Shown one piece after another: positions 33,859 to 42,000 of a stretch of DNA of 43,348 bases; position 1 is the stretch's first letter; each line of letters begins with the position of its first letter. This stretch comes from Oscillospiraceae bacterium (GTDB lineage: Bacteria > Bacillota > Clostridia > Oscillospirales > Oscillospiraceae), in NCBI GenBank assembly GCA_017415775.1, contig JAFQFC010000029.1:1-43348 (forward strand), in the 5' to 3' direction. The notes under the pieces were generated by a model. That model had not been told where the DNA came from and searched no databases. It worked only from the letters and a program-made list of their open reading frames with translations. Made by a program: the position numbers and the translations under genes.

Positions 33859-34785
33859 ATGTATCGTATCGGTATTGATCTGGGCGGCACCAACATTGCC
33901 GTCGGCGTGGTCAACGAGAATTATGAGATCGTAGCCCATCACAGCGTCCCCACCGGTGCTTCCCGCCCCGCCGAGGAAGTCATCCGTGACATGGGTGACG
34001 CCGTGGAGGCTGTGCTGGTGAAGGCCGGCGTGTCCATCGACCAGTGTGAGAGCATGGGCATCGGCTCTCCCGGCAACTGTGACAGCGAGCGGGGCGTGGT
34101 GGCCCGGGCCTACAATCTGGGCTGGTTCGACGTGCCTGTCTGCGCCATGCTGCAAGAGCGCTTCGGCATCCCCGTCCGCCTGAGCAACGACGCCAACTGC
34201 GCCGCTCTGGCCGAAACGGTGGCCGGTGCCGCCGTCGGCTGCGAGAACATGGTGCTCATCACGCTGGGTACCGGCGTGGGCGGCGGCATCATCATCGACG
34301 GCAAGATCTACGCCGGCATGCGCTCCGCCGGCGCTGAACTGGGCCATATGCTGCTGGTACTGGACGGCGAGCCGTGCACCTGCGGCCGCAAGGGCTGCTG
34401 GGAGACCTACGCCTCCGCCACCGCCCTCATCCGTCAGGCAAAGAAGGCGGCCGCCGACCATCCCGAATCCCTGCTGGCACAGGCAGAGGAGATCACCGGC
34501 CTGGCCGTGTTCCAGGCTGCCGACAAGGGCGACGCTGTAGCACAGGCCGTCATCGATCAGTACTGCGTCTACGTGGCCGCCGGCTTCACCGACCTTGTCA
34601 ACTCGCTGGCCCCGGAGATGATCCTGCTGGGCGGCGGCATCAGCCGTCAGGGCGAGCGGATCCTCGCCCCCATGCGGGAATATGTGATGAACAACTGCTT
34701 CGGCCAGAAGGACGGTGCGATCCCCGTCATCAAGGCCGCCGCATTGGGCAACGAAGCCGGCATCATCGGCGCTGCCGCCCTGTAA
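33859..34785 (+). CDS. ROK family sugar kinase (glucokinase-like)
   Basis: A 308-residue kinase of the ROK family. It has the ATP phosphate loop IGIDLGGTNIAVGVV (about 4-18), LSNDANCAAL with the catalytic Asp (about 112-121), ITLGTGVGGGIIIDGKIYAG, the GAELGHM metal/sugar contact and the zinc cluster CTCGRKGCWE (about 173-182). These point to a glucokinase making glucose 6-phosphate. The start follows AGAAAGGAA. It is transcribed alone and ends at a clear terminator. Mannose or N-acetyl-sugar kinase activity is an alternative. Confidence 0.92.
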   Translation: MYRIGIDLGGTNIAVGVVNENYEIVAHHSVPTGASRPAEEVIRDMGDAVEAVLVKAGVSIDQCESMGIGSPGNCDSERGVVARAYNLGWFDVPVCAMLQERFGIPVRLSNDANCAALAETVAGAAVGCENMVLITLGTGVGGGIIIDGKIYAGMRSAGAELGHMLLVLDGEPCTCGRKGCWETYASATALIRQAKKAAADHPESLLAQAEEITGLAVFQAADKGDAVAQAVIDQYCVYVAAGFTDLVNSLAPEMILLGGGISRQGERILAPMREYVMNNCFGQKDGAIPVIKAAALGNEAGIIGAAAL

Positions 34786-34795
34786 CCTTGCGCCC

Positions 34796-34831
34796 AAATC
34801 TCCCCCGAGTCTCTTTCGGGGGAGATTTTTT
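34796..34831 (+). terminator. Rho-independent terminator
   Basis: A perfect 13-bp stem (34796-34808 with 34816-34828) with loop GTCTCTT, its 3' arm running into TTTTTT. Confidence 0.93.
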
Positions 34832-34880
34832 GTCACATTTTTCCGGCTCATCCGTTATACAGACAGAAGGGAGGGATGGT

Positions 34881-35372
34881 ATGCACAGCGATATTCTGGA
34901 CGAACTGTACCGGCAGTACTACGGCGCAGCGCTGCTGTACGTGCTGTCCCTGTGCCGTGACCGGGCGCTGGCCGAGGAGCTGATCCACGACGCCTTCGTC
35001 AAGGCCTGCCTCTCCCTGCCTGACGACGCCCCTTCGTTCCCCTTCTGGCTGATGAAGGTCTGCCGCAACCTGTGGTACGACCACGCTCGGCGGCGAAAAT
35101 TCCTCTCCGACGAGCCTGTCCCGGAGCGGATCGACGAGACCACGCCGGAAACCCTCCTGCTGCAGAAGGAGGAGTCGGCGGCACTCTGGCGGGCCATCGC
35201 CCAACTGGACGCAGCGGACAGGGAACTGCTGACACTGCACTATTTCGCCGCCCGCCCTGTGGCAGAGCTGGCCGCCCTGCTGGGCCTCACCCCGGCAGCG
35301 GCACGGCAGCGGCTGCACCGGGCAAGGCGGAAACTGCGGCATATCTTAGAGGAGGACGGATATGAAATTTGA
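34881..35372 (+). CDS. ECF-type RNA polymerase sigma factor
   Basis: A 163-residue sigma-70 family factor with only regions 2 and 4. Region 2 (about 5-75) includes LDELYRQYYGAALLYVLSLC, EELIHDAFVKACLSL and FWLMKVCRNLWYDHARRRK. Region 4 (about 105-155) has LDAADRELLTLHYFAARPV and the helix-turn-helix LLGLTPAAARQRLHRARRKL. GGGAGGGAT precedes the ATG. It overlaps the next gene, a membrane anti-sigma factor, by 11 bp, giving the standard sigma/anti-sigma arrangement. The signal it answers is unknown. Confidence 0.93.
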   Translation: MHSDILDELYRQYYGAALLYVLSLCRDRALAEELIHDAFVKACLSLPDDAPSFPFWLMKVCRNLWYDHARRRKFLSDEPVPERIDETTPETLLLQKEESAALWRAIAQLDAADRELLTLHYFAARPVAELAALLGLTPAAARQRLHRARRKLRHILEEDGYEI

Positions 35373-36432
35373 AGAACTGCTGAAAAAATATAAAGACGGC
35401 ACCGCCACCCCCGAAGAGACGGCGGCGGTGGAGGAAGAACTGGAAAAGGTGCGGCTCATCGAGGCATTTCTGGCCGAGGAGGACGCCCCCCTGCCTCTGC
35501 CGGAAGTGGCCGCAGCAGGCGAGGTCAAGGCCGTGCAGCGCACCATCAAACGCCGCACCCGCAGCACCGCCCTGGCGGTGGTGGCCGGTGGATTGGCCCT
35601 GCTGCTGTTGCTGCAATTTGTCCTGCTCCCGCTTCTTAACCGTCGAATTTACGACCGGGAAGACTATGAGGGCAGCGAAGGTTTCTCCGAATATCGGATG
35701 ACCATGGATGTGTTCACCCAGCTCTTTCTGCCCCAGTACGATTTCTACGGCTGCGGAAAAGAAACCTCCGGCTTTGGCCGATGGACTCTGAAAAACACCT
35801 TCTGGGAACTTCCCGGCCAATATGTGGCTGCAGATTTTACCGTGACCTGCGGCTTTCTCAACACGGAGTCGGAGAATTTTTGGCGCTTGTTTCCGGCGGT
35901 CAACCTGTTCGATCAGGACATCAGTCATGCCGGCGACGATGCGCTGGCACGGCTGGACGATTCCATCTCTGTGTCCGGTGCCGTATCTTTCACCGAAAAC
36001 CTGACATTGGAAGAAGTGCTGGCCTTCCGCCAGCAGGCCCGTGCGCTGGGTGTGGATGTGATTGCCGCCGCCATCAGCCGCCAGACCGGCCATACGATGT
36101 TCCTCCGGCTGGAGGGCGGCGTCATCGGCTGGAGTGACAGCGTCAATAAGGACTACCCCCATCTCTACCTCGGTTATATCAAACCCGATGACAGCGAAGT
36201 GCTGCAGCAGCACCTGATCAGCCAGCTGCAATATATGGCAGACCATTCCTCCATCTCCCGGAAACTGGACCCCCATGTGAATTATAGCAGCTTCCTGAAG
36301 GAAGCCCAAAACGACGAGATCACCTACTGCGGCGTCTGGGTCACCGGCACAGGCGCAGAGCTTCTTTCTCTGTACGACACCGGCATTGTCAGCCAGATCT
36401 GGGCACAGGAGGCACACATTTCCCTCCATTGA
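35362..36432 (+). CDS. Membrane anti-sigma factor
   Basis: A 356-residue single-pass protein. The cytosolic N-terminus (1-65, FEELLKKYKDGTATPEETAAVEEELEK) resembles the zinc-less N-terminal sigma-regulator domain that would hold the ECF factor. One helix spans about 70-90 (LAVVAGGLALLLLLQFVLL). The outer region contains the anti-sigma C-terminal domain (about 170-330), including VSGAVSFTENLTLEEVLAFRQ and SRKLDPHVNYSSFLKEAQN. AGAGGAGG inside the sigma gene provides the ribosome site. Release of the sigma factor by an envelope signal is the expected mode. Confidence 0.85.
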   Translation: MKFEELLKKYKDGTATPEETAAVEEELEKVRLIEAFLAEEDAPLPLPEVAAAGEVKAVQRTIKRRTRSTALAVVAGGLALLLLLQFVLLPLLNRRIYDREDYEGSEGFSEYRMTMDVFTQLFLPQYDFYGCGKETSGFGRWTLKNTFWELPGQYVAADFTVTCGFLNTESENFWRLFPAVNLFDQDISHAGDDALARLDDSISVSGAVSFTENLTLEEVLAFRQQARALGVDVIAAAISRQTGHTMFLRLEGGVIGWSDSVNKDYPHLYLGYIKPDDSEVLQQHLISQLQYMADHSSISRKLDPHVNYSSFLKEAQNDEITYCGVWVTGTGAELLSLYDTGIVSQIWAQEAHISLH

Positions 36433-36435
36433 CGC

Positions 36436-36466
36436 AAAAAAGGAGCGCAGCTGCGCTCCTTTTTTC
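36436..36466. terminator. Bidirectional terminator
   Basis: A 30-nt perfect palindrome (36436-36450 with 36451-36465) with six A and six T at the ends, between converging genes. Confidence 0.92.
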
Positions 36467-36475
36467 ATTTCCGGT

Positions 36476-36844
36476 TCACTTTTTTACGGCATTTTGCAGA
36501 AATTCCTGCCGCTCCCGATGCAGCTCCCGCACCAGAGCGTCCGCCGTCCACGATACATTGGTGGGCGTCACAGCAGCCTTCAGCGCCACCTCGGCCCCCT
36601 CCCGCTGCAAGCCCTGCAGGAAGAAGTCCAACAGGATTCCCGGCAGCTGCAGCACCAGCATCTCCTCATCAAAGGGCCGCTTGGCCGGACGGTCAACACC
36701 CTCGCCTCGCAGCGCCTCGCCAACGGTGCAGCCGTGGCGGCTTTTCGGCACCGTCACCGCCTGTGCCGACAGCTTTTCACACACGGCACGGATGGCCTTT
36801 TCTTTTTCGGATGGAATGTTATACAGCAAAACAGCGCTTCCCAT
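36476..36844 (-). CDS. DUF3783-type small protein
   Basis: A 122-residue cytosolic protein that looks like the DUF3783 family found in Clostridia. The N-terminal half is an alpha/beta unit (AVLLYNIPSEKEKAIRAVCEKL) and RPFDEEMLVLQLPGILLDFFL is the conserved middle. The C-terminal 50 residues are helical, with LVRELHRERQEFLQNAVKK. The function is unknown. The start is ATG 36844 with GAGAGGAG eight bases upstream; a GTG at 36850 is too close to that site. An extended -10 (TGGTACAAT on minus, about 36871-36879) lies upstream. It is a single gene. Confidence 0.78.
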   Translation of the reverse strand: MGSAVLLYNIPSEKEKAIRAVCEKLSAQAVTVPKSRHGCTVGEALRGEGVDRPAKRPFDEEMLVLQLPGILLDFFLQGLQREGAEVALKAAVTPTNVSWTADALVRELHRERQEFLQNAVKK

Positions 36845-36972
36845 AGTCACCGCTCCTCTCGTTTTTTCTCATTGTACCACACTTTATCACCGCCGCAGTC
36901 GCATTTGCATCAGATCCCTGCATGGAATTTTGTAAATTTTTTGTGTTTTTCCTTTTCTTTTTCTTTTTTCAT

Positions 36973-36981
36973 TGGTATACT
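36973..36981 (+). promoter_or_regulatory. Extended -10 promoter
   Basis: TTGGTATACT, with TATACT at 36976-36981 and TGG directly upstream, lies 38 bp before the DUF4340 gene. The -35 region is a T/C-rich run. No gene is seen in 36851-37019. Confidence 0.5.
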
Positions 36982-37019
36982 GGTAACGCATTTGAAAAAA
37001 CATTAAAGGAGCAACCACC

Positions 37020-37967
37020 ATGCGCACCATGAAGAAATATCTGGCGTTGGCCTTGGCGCTGCTGCTGTGCCTGAGCGCCCTGTGGGGCTGCGGCAAAAAG
37101 GATCCCCAGAGCGAGGACGAGGACCAAACGCCCCAAACCGATGAGACCCTTCCCGAGGGCGATCCCGTGGTCACCCTGTCCGACACGCTGGAGTGCTGCG
37201 ACGGTGAGCGCACGCTGCGCTTTATCCGCAACGAGGACGGTTCCTGGTCCTGGCGCGACGATCTTGACTTCCCGCTGGACAACACCTACGTTTCCCAGCT
37301 GCTGACTACCGTCAGCGCCATGCAGAATATGGAGACGGTCTCCATCGGCGAAGACGATGACGAGGATCTGGGTCTGGATGACGAAGACAAGTACGTCTCC
37401 GCCTCCAATGAAAAGGGCGAGACCGTCACCTGGTATCTGGGTGACAAGGACAGCGAAGGCCGCTATTATGCCCGCATCGCCGGCGACGAAAACTACACCG
37501 TCTATCTGGCCCCGGCAGAGCTGACCGAGCAGATCAGCCGCAGCATTTACGACATGATGCTCCTGCCCCAGCTGCCTGCCATTGCTCCGGATCGCATCCG
37601 CAGCATCACCATTGATATACCGGCCGGCACCTTCCGCCTGCAGCAGGACAGCGAAGGCCGCTGGTTCGCCGGAGATACCAACGTGACGCAAAAGGCCGAG
37701 ATGTTCATCGCCTCGCTGGCCCAGCCCACGCTGGTGTCCTGTCTGGATTACAAGCCCAGCGACGGTGCCCTGCCCCTGTGCGGTCTGGAGCCCTACGCCG
37801 CCAGAGTGACCGTCAGCTACCTCAACACCGTTGATACCGAGCAGGACTTTGTTCTGACGGCAGGCAGCGCCCGTGGTGAGTATTACTGCGTCACCATCGG
37901 TGAAGATCCCACCATCTATTTGATGGATGCGGCCGCCGTCAAGCCTCTGCTCGCCTTCACGCAGTAA
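37020..37967 (+). CDS. DUF4340 lipoprotein
   Basis: A 315-residue lipoprotein with signal peptide and lipobox LWGC (Cys about 24), then an Asp/Glu/Gln-rich linker (residues 27-48). The rest matches the DUF4340 pattern of beta-strand repeats: DGSWSWRDDLDFPLDNTYVSQ and LLTTVSAMQNMETV, then VTWYLGDKDSEGRYYARI, with a repeat of this half-domain later. DUF4340 proteins often accompany gliding/ABC-2 type exporters, but none is present here. AAAGGAGC lies eight bases before the ATG. A weak terminator hairpin separates it from the two-component genes. Confidence 0.85.
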   Translation: MRTMKKYLALALALLLCLSALWGCGKKDPQSEDEDQTPQTDETLPEGDPVVTLSDTLECCDGERTLRFIRNEDGSWSWRDDLDFPLDNTYVSQLLTTVSAMQNMETVSIGEDDDEDLGLDDEDKYVSASNEKGETVTWYLGDKDSEGRYYARIAGDENYTVYLAPAELTEQISRSIYDMMLLPQLPAIAPDRIRSITIDIPAGTFRLQQDSEGRWFAGDTNVTQKAEMFIASLAQPTLVSCLDYKPSDGALPLCGLEPYAARVTVSYLNTVDTEQDFVLTAGSARGEYYCVTIGEDPTIYLMDAAAVKPLLAFTQ

Positions 37968-37972
37968 CTGCC

Positions 37973-38016
37973 GCGTCCCTCTGAATCCGCTTTCAGGGGG
38001 ACGCTTCTATCTTTTG
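37973..38016 (+). terminator. Possible weak terminator
   Basis: An imperfect stem (GCGTCCC and CTGA with TCAG and GGGACGC, about 37973-38004) followed by TTCTATCTTTT. It may only partly separate the lipoprotein gene from the response regulator. Confidence 0.5.
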
Positions 38017-38036
38017 AGAAAAAGGGGGGTGCTGTC

Positions 38037-38717
38037 ATGCGCCTGTTGATCGTGGAGGACGAAGTGCGTCTTGCCTCCACTTTGGCTGACCTGCTGCATC
38101 GGCAGGGCTACACCACCGACATCTGTCACGACGGCCTCACCGGGCTGGACAACGCCCGCAGCGGCATTTATGATCTGGTGATTCTGGACGCCATGCTCCC
38201 GGGCCTGGACGGTTTTTCCCTGCTGCAGCAGCTGCGCAGCGAGGGTTCTCCCATCCCCGTCCTGATGCTGACGGCCCGCAGTGACGTCGCCGACCGGGTG
38301 CGCGGGCTGGACAGCGGTGCCGACTACTATCTCACCAAGCCCTTTGACGCCCAGGAGCTGCTGGCCTGTGTGCGGCTGCTGCTGCGCCGCAGCGGCAGCG
38401 AAAGTCGCACGGATGACGCCATCCTCTGCGGTGACCTGCGGTTGGAGCCGGGTTCATTTCTCCTCTCCTGCGGCCAGCGCTCCGTGCGCCTGAGCCGCCG
38501 GGAATACGATCTTCTGGAGCTTTTGATGCGCAACAGCAAAATCATCCTCACCAAGGAGCAGATCCTGCTGAAGGTGTGGGGTTACGATTCCGACGCCGAA
38601 GACAATAATGCCGAGGTCTACATTTCCTTCCTGCGCCGCAAGCTGGCCCATCTCCACTCCACCGTGAAAATCAAGACCATCCGTCTGGTAGGTTACTGTC
38701 TGGAGGTGGAGCAATGA
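38037..38717 (+). CDS. OmpR/PhoB-type response regulator
   Basis: A 226-residue response regulator. The receiver domain (1-115) has the acidic pair at residues 8-9 (VEDE), the phosphorylated Asp51 in LVILDAMLPG, Thr in LMLTARS and Lys in YYLTKPFDAQE. The winged-helix DNA-binding domain (about 130-224) shows VRLSRREYDLLELLMRN and VEVYISFLRRKL-type recognition sequence. A GGGGGG-rich site precedes the ATG. Its stop overlaps the start of the sensor kinase gene, so it is phosphorylated by that kinase. Target genes are unknown. Confidence 0.95.
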   Translation: MRLLIVEDEVRLASTLADLLHRQGYTTDICHDGLTGLDNARSGIYDLVILDAMLPGLDGFSLLQQLRSEGSPIPVLMLTARSDVADRVRGLDSGADYYLTKPFDAQELLACVRLLLRRSGSESRTDDAILCGDLRLEPGSFLLSCGQRSVRLSRREYDLLELLMRNSKIILTKEQILLKVWGYDSDAEDNNAEVYISFLRRKLAHLHSTVKIKTIRLVGYCLEVEQ

Positions 38718-39919
38718 TCCAAAAACTGCGGTGGAAAGTGGTGGCCCTCACCATGCTGTTCGTCACCGCCATTCTTCTCTCTGTGTTCGCCGGCACCTAT
38801 TTCAACGCCCGCAGCAGCCTGCGGCGCAATGCCGAGCAGCAGCTGCAGCAGGCCTTGCAGGCAGGGGACGGCAGCCCCTTCCGCCCCGGCCAATCCCAGA
38901 GCGGCCTGCCCTGCTTTGTGGCGGAGGTCTACTCCAACGGCGCCATCCGTGCTGTCGGCAGCAACTATTATCAGCTGAACGAGGACGCTCTGCGGCAGAT
39001 CGTCGCCGCCTGCCTGCAGCAGGAGGAAGACGCCGGGCTGCTGAAAGACTATCACCTGCGCTATCTGCGGCAGGGCAGCCCCCTGTCTCTGCGCATCGCC
39101 TTTACCGACAGCTCGCTGGAGCAGGCTGCGTTGGCCTCACTGGTGCGCACCGCACTGGTGGTGGGCATCGCCGCACTGGCAGTGCTGCTGGTATGCAGCT
39201 ACTTCCTGTCGGCGCTGGTGGCCAAACCGGTGGAAAAAGCGTGGCAGGAGCAGCAGCGCTTCCTCTCCGACGCCTCCCATGAGCTGAAAACGCCCCTGAC
39301 GGTGGTGCTGTCCTCCACAGAGCTGCTGGCCGAACACACTGCCGGCAACACCGATGCCACCCCCTATGTGGAGAACATCCGGGCCGAAGGGCAACGGATG
39401 CGGAAGCTGGTGGAAGATATGCTGACCCTGTCCCGGGCAGAGAGCGGGCAAGCCCGCTCTGCCTTTACTGCGGTGGATCTCAGCGATCTGACCGCCGGTG
39501 CCGTGCTGCGCTTTGAGCCGGTGGCCTACGAGGCCAGGCGGCAGCTGGACGATCGTATCACCGAAGGGCTCACCGTTTCCGGCGACGCTGCGCAGCTGAC
39601 CCAGCTGATCGGCATTTTGCTGGACAATGGCATCAAATACGCCCCGGAGGGCAGTTTCGTCCGCCTGGAGCTGTGCGCCCGGGACCGCCAGGCCGTGCTG
39701 ACGGTGGAAAACGGCGGCGATCCCATCCCGGCCGAGCAGCTGCCCCATCTGTTTGAACGGTTTTACCGTGCCGACGCCAGCCGCAGCGATCACGGCAGCT
39801 TCGGCCTCGGCCTGTCCATCGCCCAGACCATCGTCCACGCCCACGGCGGCGCCATCCGCACCGAAAGTGACCGGCAGTCCACCCGCTTTATCGTGACACT
39901 GCCGCTGCAACGAACATAA
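38714..39919 (+). CDS. Sensor histidine kinase
   Basis: A 401-residue membrane sensor kinase. The first helix (about 7-28) and second (about 143-167) flank an outer sensing loop of roughly 115 residues. The dimerisation/phosphoacceptor helix has FLSDASHELKTPLTVV with the His. The ATPase domain has the N-box LLDNGIKYAPEG, the F-box LFERFYRADASRSD and the G2 box GSFGLGLSIAQ. The G1 region reads ENGGDPIP. It forms a pair with the preceding regulator (4-bp overlap). The signal is unknown. Confidence 0.95.
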   Translation: MIQKLRWKVVALTMLFVTAILLSVFAGTYFNARSSLRRNAEQQLQQALQAGDGSPFRPGQSQSGLPCFVAEVYSNGAIRAVGSNYYQLNEDALRQIVAACLQQEEDAGLLKDYHLRYLRQGSPLSLRIAFTDSSLEQAALASLVRTALVVGIAALAVLLVCSYFLSALVAKPVEKAWQEQQRFLSDASHELKTPLTVVLSSTELLAEHTAGNTDATPYVENIRAEGQRMRKLVEDMLTLSRAESGQARSAFTAVDLSDLTAGAVLRFEPVAYEARRQLDDRITEGLTVSGDAAQLTQLIGILLDNGIKYAPEGSFVRLELCARDRQAVLTVENGGDPIPAEQLPHLFERFYRADASRSDHGSFGLGLSIAQTIVHAHGGAIRTESDRQSTRFIVTLPLQRT

Positions 39920-39937
39920 CACAGGAGGAAGAGAATC

Positions 39938-40708
39938 ATGCTGCAAAAACTGATCCGCATCGTAGAGGATGCCGGCGAAATGATCCGCTGCGCCCACCAC
40001 ATTGAAGAAGACATCACCGAAAAAAGCAGCCCCATCGACGTTGTCACCAAGTATGACACCGCCGTACAGGAGCATCTGCACCGGGAGCTGCTGAAGCTGA
40101 TGCCCGAAGCCGGTTTTCTGGGCGAGGAAGGCGCCCACGAGGAGATCGCTACGGAGTGGACCTTCATCGTTGATCCCATTGACGGCACCGCCAACTTTGT
40201 GCGGGGCTTTGGCCACAGCAATATCTCCGTAGCGCTGGCCCACAACGGCGTCACCGAGTACGGCGTGGTCTACAATCCCTATCGCAGCGAGCTGTTTGCC
40301 GCCCAGCGAGGCAAGGGCGCCACCCTCAACGGCAAGCCCATCCATGTCAGCGACACCGATGCCGCCCACGGTCTGCTGCTGTGCGGCTCCACCGCCTATG
40401 ACCGGGAGCTGACGGACCGCCACTTCGCCATCATGCGCCGCCTTTACGACTGCATGGGCGATTACCGCCGCCTGGGCGCTGCCGCTCTGGATCTTTGCTA
40501 TATCGCCGCCGGCCGGGCAGAGGTATTCTTTGAGTGCCGCCTGCGCCCCTGGGACTTTGCCGCCGCCTGCCTCATCATCACCGAGGCCGGTGGACAGATC
40601 ACCCAGATGGACGGCGCTCCCCTGGACGTGCTGCATAACTGCTCCGTCTTTGCCAGCAACAGCGCCTGCTGCGGCCTCATCGAAGAGGTCAAGCCCTATC
40701 TGGCCTGA
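39938..40708 (+). CDS. Inositol monophosphatase family protein
   Basis: A 256-residue magnesium-dependent, lithium-sensitive-type sugar phosphatase. Metal-binding motifs are all present: GFLGEEGAHEE (Glu), VDPIDGTANFVRG (Asp cluster, about 79-91) and the second motif RPWDFAAACLIITEAGGQIT (about 203-222). Known members hydrolyse inositol 1-phosphate, fructose 1,6-bisphosphate or 3'-phosphoadenosine phosphate; which applies here is unclear. ACAGGAGGA precedes the ATG, 18 bp after the kinase gene, so it may share its transcript. Confidence 0.92.
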   Translation: MLQKLIRIVEDAGEMIRCAHHIEEDITEKSSPIDVVTKYDTAVQEHLHRELLKLMPEAGFLGEEGAHEEIATEWTFIVDPIDGTANFVRGFGHSNISVALAHNGVTEYGVVYNPYRSELFAAQRGKGATLNGKPIHVSDTDAAHGLLLCGSTAYDRELTDRHFAIMRRLYDCMGDYRRLGAAALDLCYIAAGRAEVFFECRLRPWDFAAACLIITEAGGQITQMDGAPLDVLHNCSVFASNSACCGLIEEVKPYLA

Positions 40709-40750
40709 CCCACTTTCCGAAAACCATGCATCCTTTTCCTGCCTGCTGCA

Positions 40751-40756
40751 TATACT
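40751..40756 (+). promoter_or_regulatory. -10 box of the small gene
   Basis: TATACT, 29 bp upstream of a small start codon with AAGGAGGG between. The -35 (GCATCC, 17 bp upstream) is weak. Confidence 0.45.
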
Positions 40757-40785
40757 GTCCGGTACAGGCAGAAGGAGGGATGCCC

Positions 40786-40857
40786 ATGGAGCCGAAACGA
40801 CCCCAGGATATTGACGACATGATCTATCAGGATGACTGGCAGATCAGCGAACGATAA
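40786..40857 (+). CDS. Putative 23-residue small protein
   Basis: A 24-codon frame encoding a short, acidic, hydrophilic peptide with PQDIDDMIYQDDW in its middle. It is supported by AAGGAGGG seven bases before the ATG, a -10 box upstream and a perfect terminator whose stem starts at its stop codon. It is the only frame that such a compact promoter/ribosome-site/terminator unit could express. I do not recognise a family. It is not membrane-spanning; a role in binding a partner protein is conceivable. A non-coding transcript is the alternative. Confidence 0.6.
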   Translation: MEPKRPQDIDDMIYQDDWQISER

Positions 40858-40891
40858 AAGGAGGCTTGTGTCTGCACAAGCCTCCTTTTTC
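40856..40891. terminator. Terminator after the small gene
   Basis: A perfect 15-bp stem (40856-40870 with 40875-40889, loop TCTG) followed by TTTCTT. It also lies downstream of the converging mnmA gene. Confidence 0.9.
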
Positions 40892-41926
40892 TTATTCAAT
40901 GGTTCCGCCGCCCAGCACTTCTTCGCCGTCGTAGAGTACCACCGCCTGTCCGGCGGTGACGGCCCGCTGGGGCGCATCAAAGGTCAGTCGCAGCCGGCCG
41001 TCCGGCAGCACCTCGGCGGTGGCTTCCGCCTCGGTCTGGCTGTAGCGTGTTTTGGCGGTGCAGCGGACCGGGCGTTCCGGCGCCGCCCCGGCGATCCAGT
41101 TGACACGGCAGGCTGTCAGCGTGTGGGTATAGAGATCCGCCTCATCGCCCAGCAGGATGGTGTTGTCCGCAGCGTTCTTCCGCACCACGTAGACATGCCT
41201 GCCCGCCGCCACGCCCAGCCCCTTGCGCTGGCCGGTGGTATAGCAGGGAAGACCCTTGTGGCGGCCCAGCACCCGGCCCTCGCTGTCCACGAAGTCGCCG
41301 GGAATCATCTCCACGCCGCCGTATTCCCTCAAAAAGCGTGCGTAGTCCCCATCGGGAATAAAACAGATGTCCTGCGAGTCGGATTTGTCGGCGTTTTCCA
41401 GCCCCGCCTCCCGGGCAAATTCCCGGATGGCCGGCTTGTCGTAATCGCCCACCGGCAGCAGCAGGTGGGAAAGCTGCTCCTGGGTCAGCTGATAGAGCAT
41501 ATAGCTCTGGTCCTTTTTGCGGTCCAAGCCCCGCAGCAGGCGGAACTTTCCACCCTCCGCCTCCTCTACCCGGGCATAGTGGCCCGTGGCGATATAATCA
41601 TAGCCCAGTTCCAGCGCACGGTCCAGAAACAGGCCGAACTTCAGGCAGCGATTGCAGTCGATGCAGGGATTGGGGGTGCGGCCGGCGCAGTATTCGGACA
41701 CAAAGCGATCCATCACTTGCGCAGCGAAGTCCGCTCCGCCCTCCAGCAGCAAAAAGTCCATGCCCAACCGGCGGGCCACCGCCCTTGCGTCAGCGGTGTC
41801 GTTGCCCTGCGGCAGCAGATTCAGCATCGCACCGTCCACATGGTAGCCCTGCCGCTGCAGCAGCACGGCGGCAGCACTGCTGTCCACGCCGCCGGACATG
41901 GCCATCAGTACTTTCTTTCCATTCAT
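40892..41926 (-). CDS. mnmA: tRNA 2-thiouridine(34) synthase
   Basis: A 344-residue ATP-dependent tRNA thiolase acting on wobble uridine 34. The PP-loop MAMSGGVDSSAAAVLL near the N-terminus, the catalytic cysteines in RTPNPCIDCNRCLKFG (first) and SDSQDICFIPDGDYARF (second), and TGHYARV all match MnmA. GLPCYTTGQRKGLGVA is the conserved central motif. The start is placed at the second of two adjacent ATG codons because GAGGTGG is better spaced to it; 41929 is possible. It follows the orphan kinase-like gene on the same strand. Confidence 0.95.
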   Translation of the reverse strand: MNGKKVLMAMSGGVDSSAAAVLLQRQGYHVDGAMLNLLPQGNDTADARAVARRLGMDFLLLEGGADFAAQVMDRFVSEYCAGRTPNPCIDCNRCLKFGLFLDRALELGYDYIATGHYARVEEAEGGKFRLLRGLDRKKDQSYMLYQLTQEQLSHLLLPVGDYDKPAIREFAREAGLENADKSDSQDICFIPDGDYARFLREYGGVEMIPGDFVDSEGRVLGRHKGLPCYTTGQRKGLGVAAGRHVYVVRKNAADNTILLGDEADLYTHTLTACRVNWIAGAAPERPVRCTAKTRYSQTEAEATAEVLPDGRLRLTFDAPQRAVTAGQAVVLYDGEEVLGGGTIE

Positions 41927-41969
41927 CATACCACCTCTTATTCCCTTAAACTCCGGGACTTAAACAGCA

Positions 41970-41996
41970 CGACCCCGGCAAGCCGCCGGGGTCGGT
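41970..41996 (-). terminator. GC-rich hairpin after the orphan kinase gene
   Basis: A perfect 10-bp stem (41970-41979 with 41985-41994, loop AAGCC). On minus it is followed by TGCTGTTTAAG, a weak T-tract. Confidence 0.55.
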
Positions 41997-42000
41997 TTGG

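Noticed and set aside
36971-36981. TTGGTATAC before the DUF4340 gene as a further GntR operator
   Set aside because: It is explained by an extended -10 box (TGGTATACT) and lacks the second A of the 11-mer. It lies 29 kb from the frl island.
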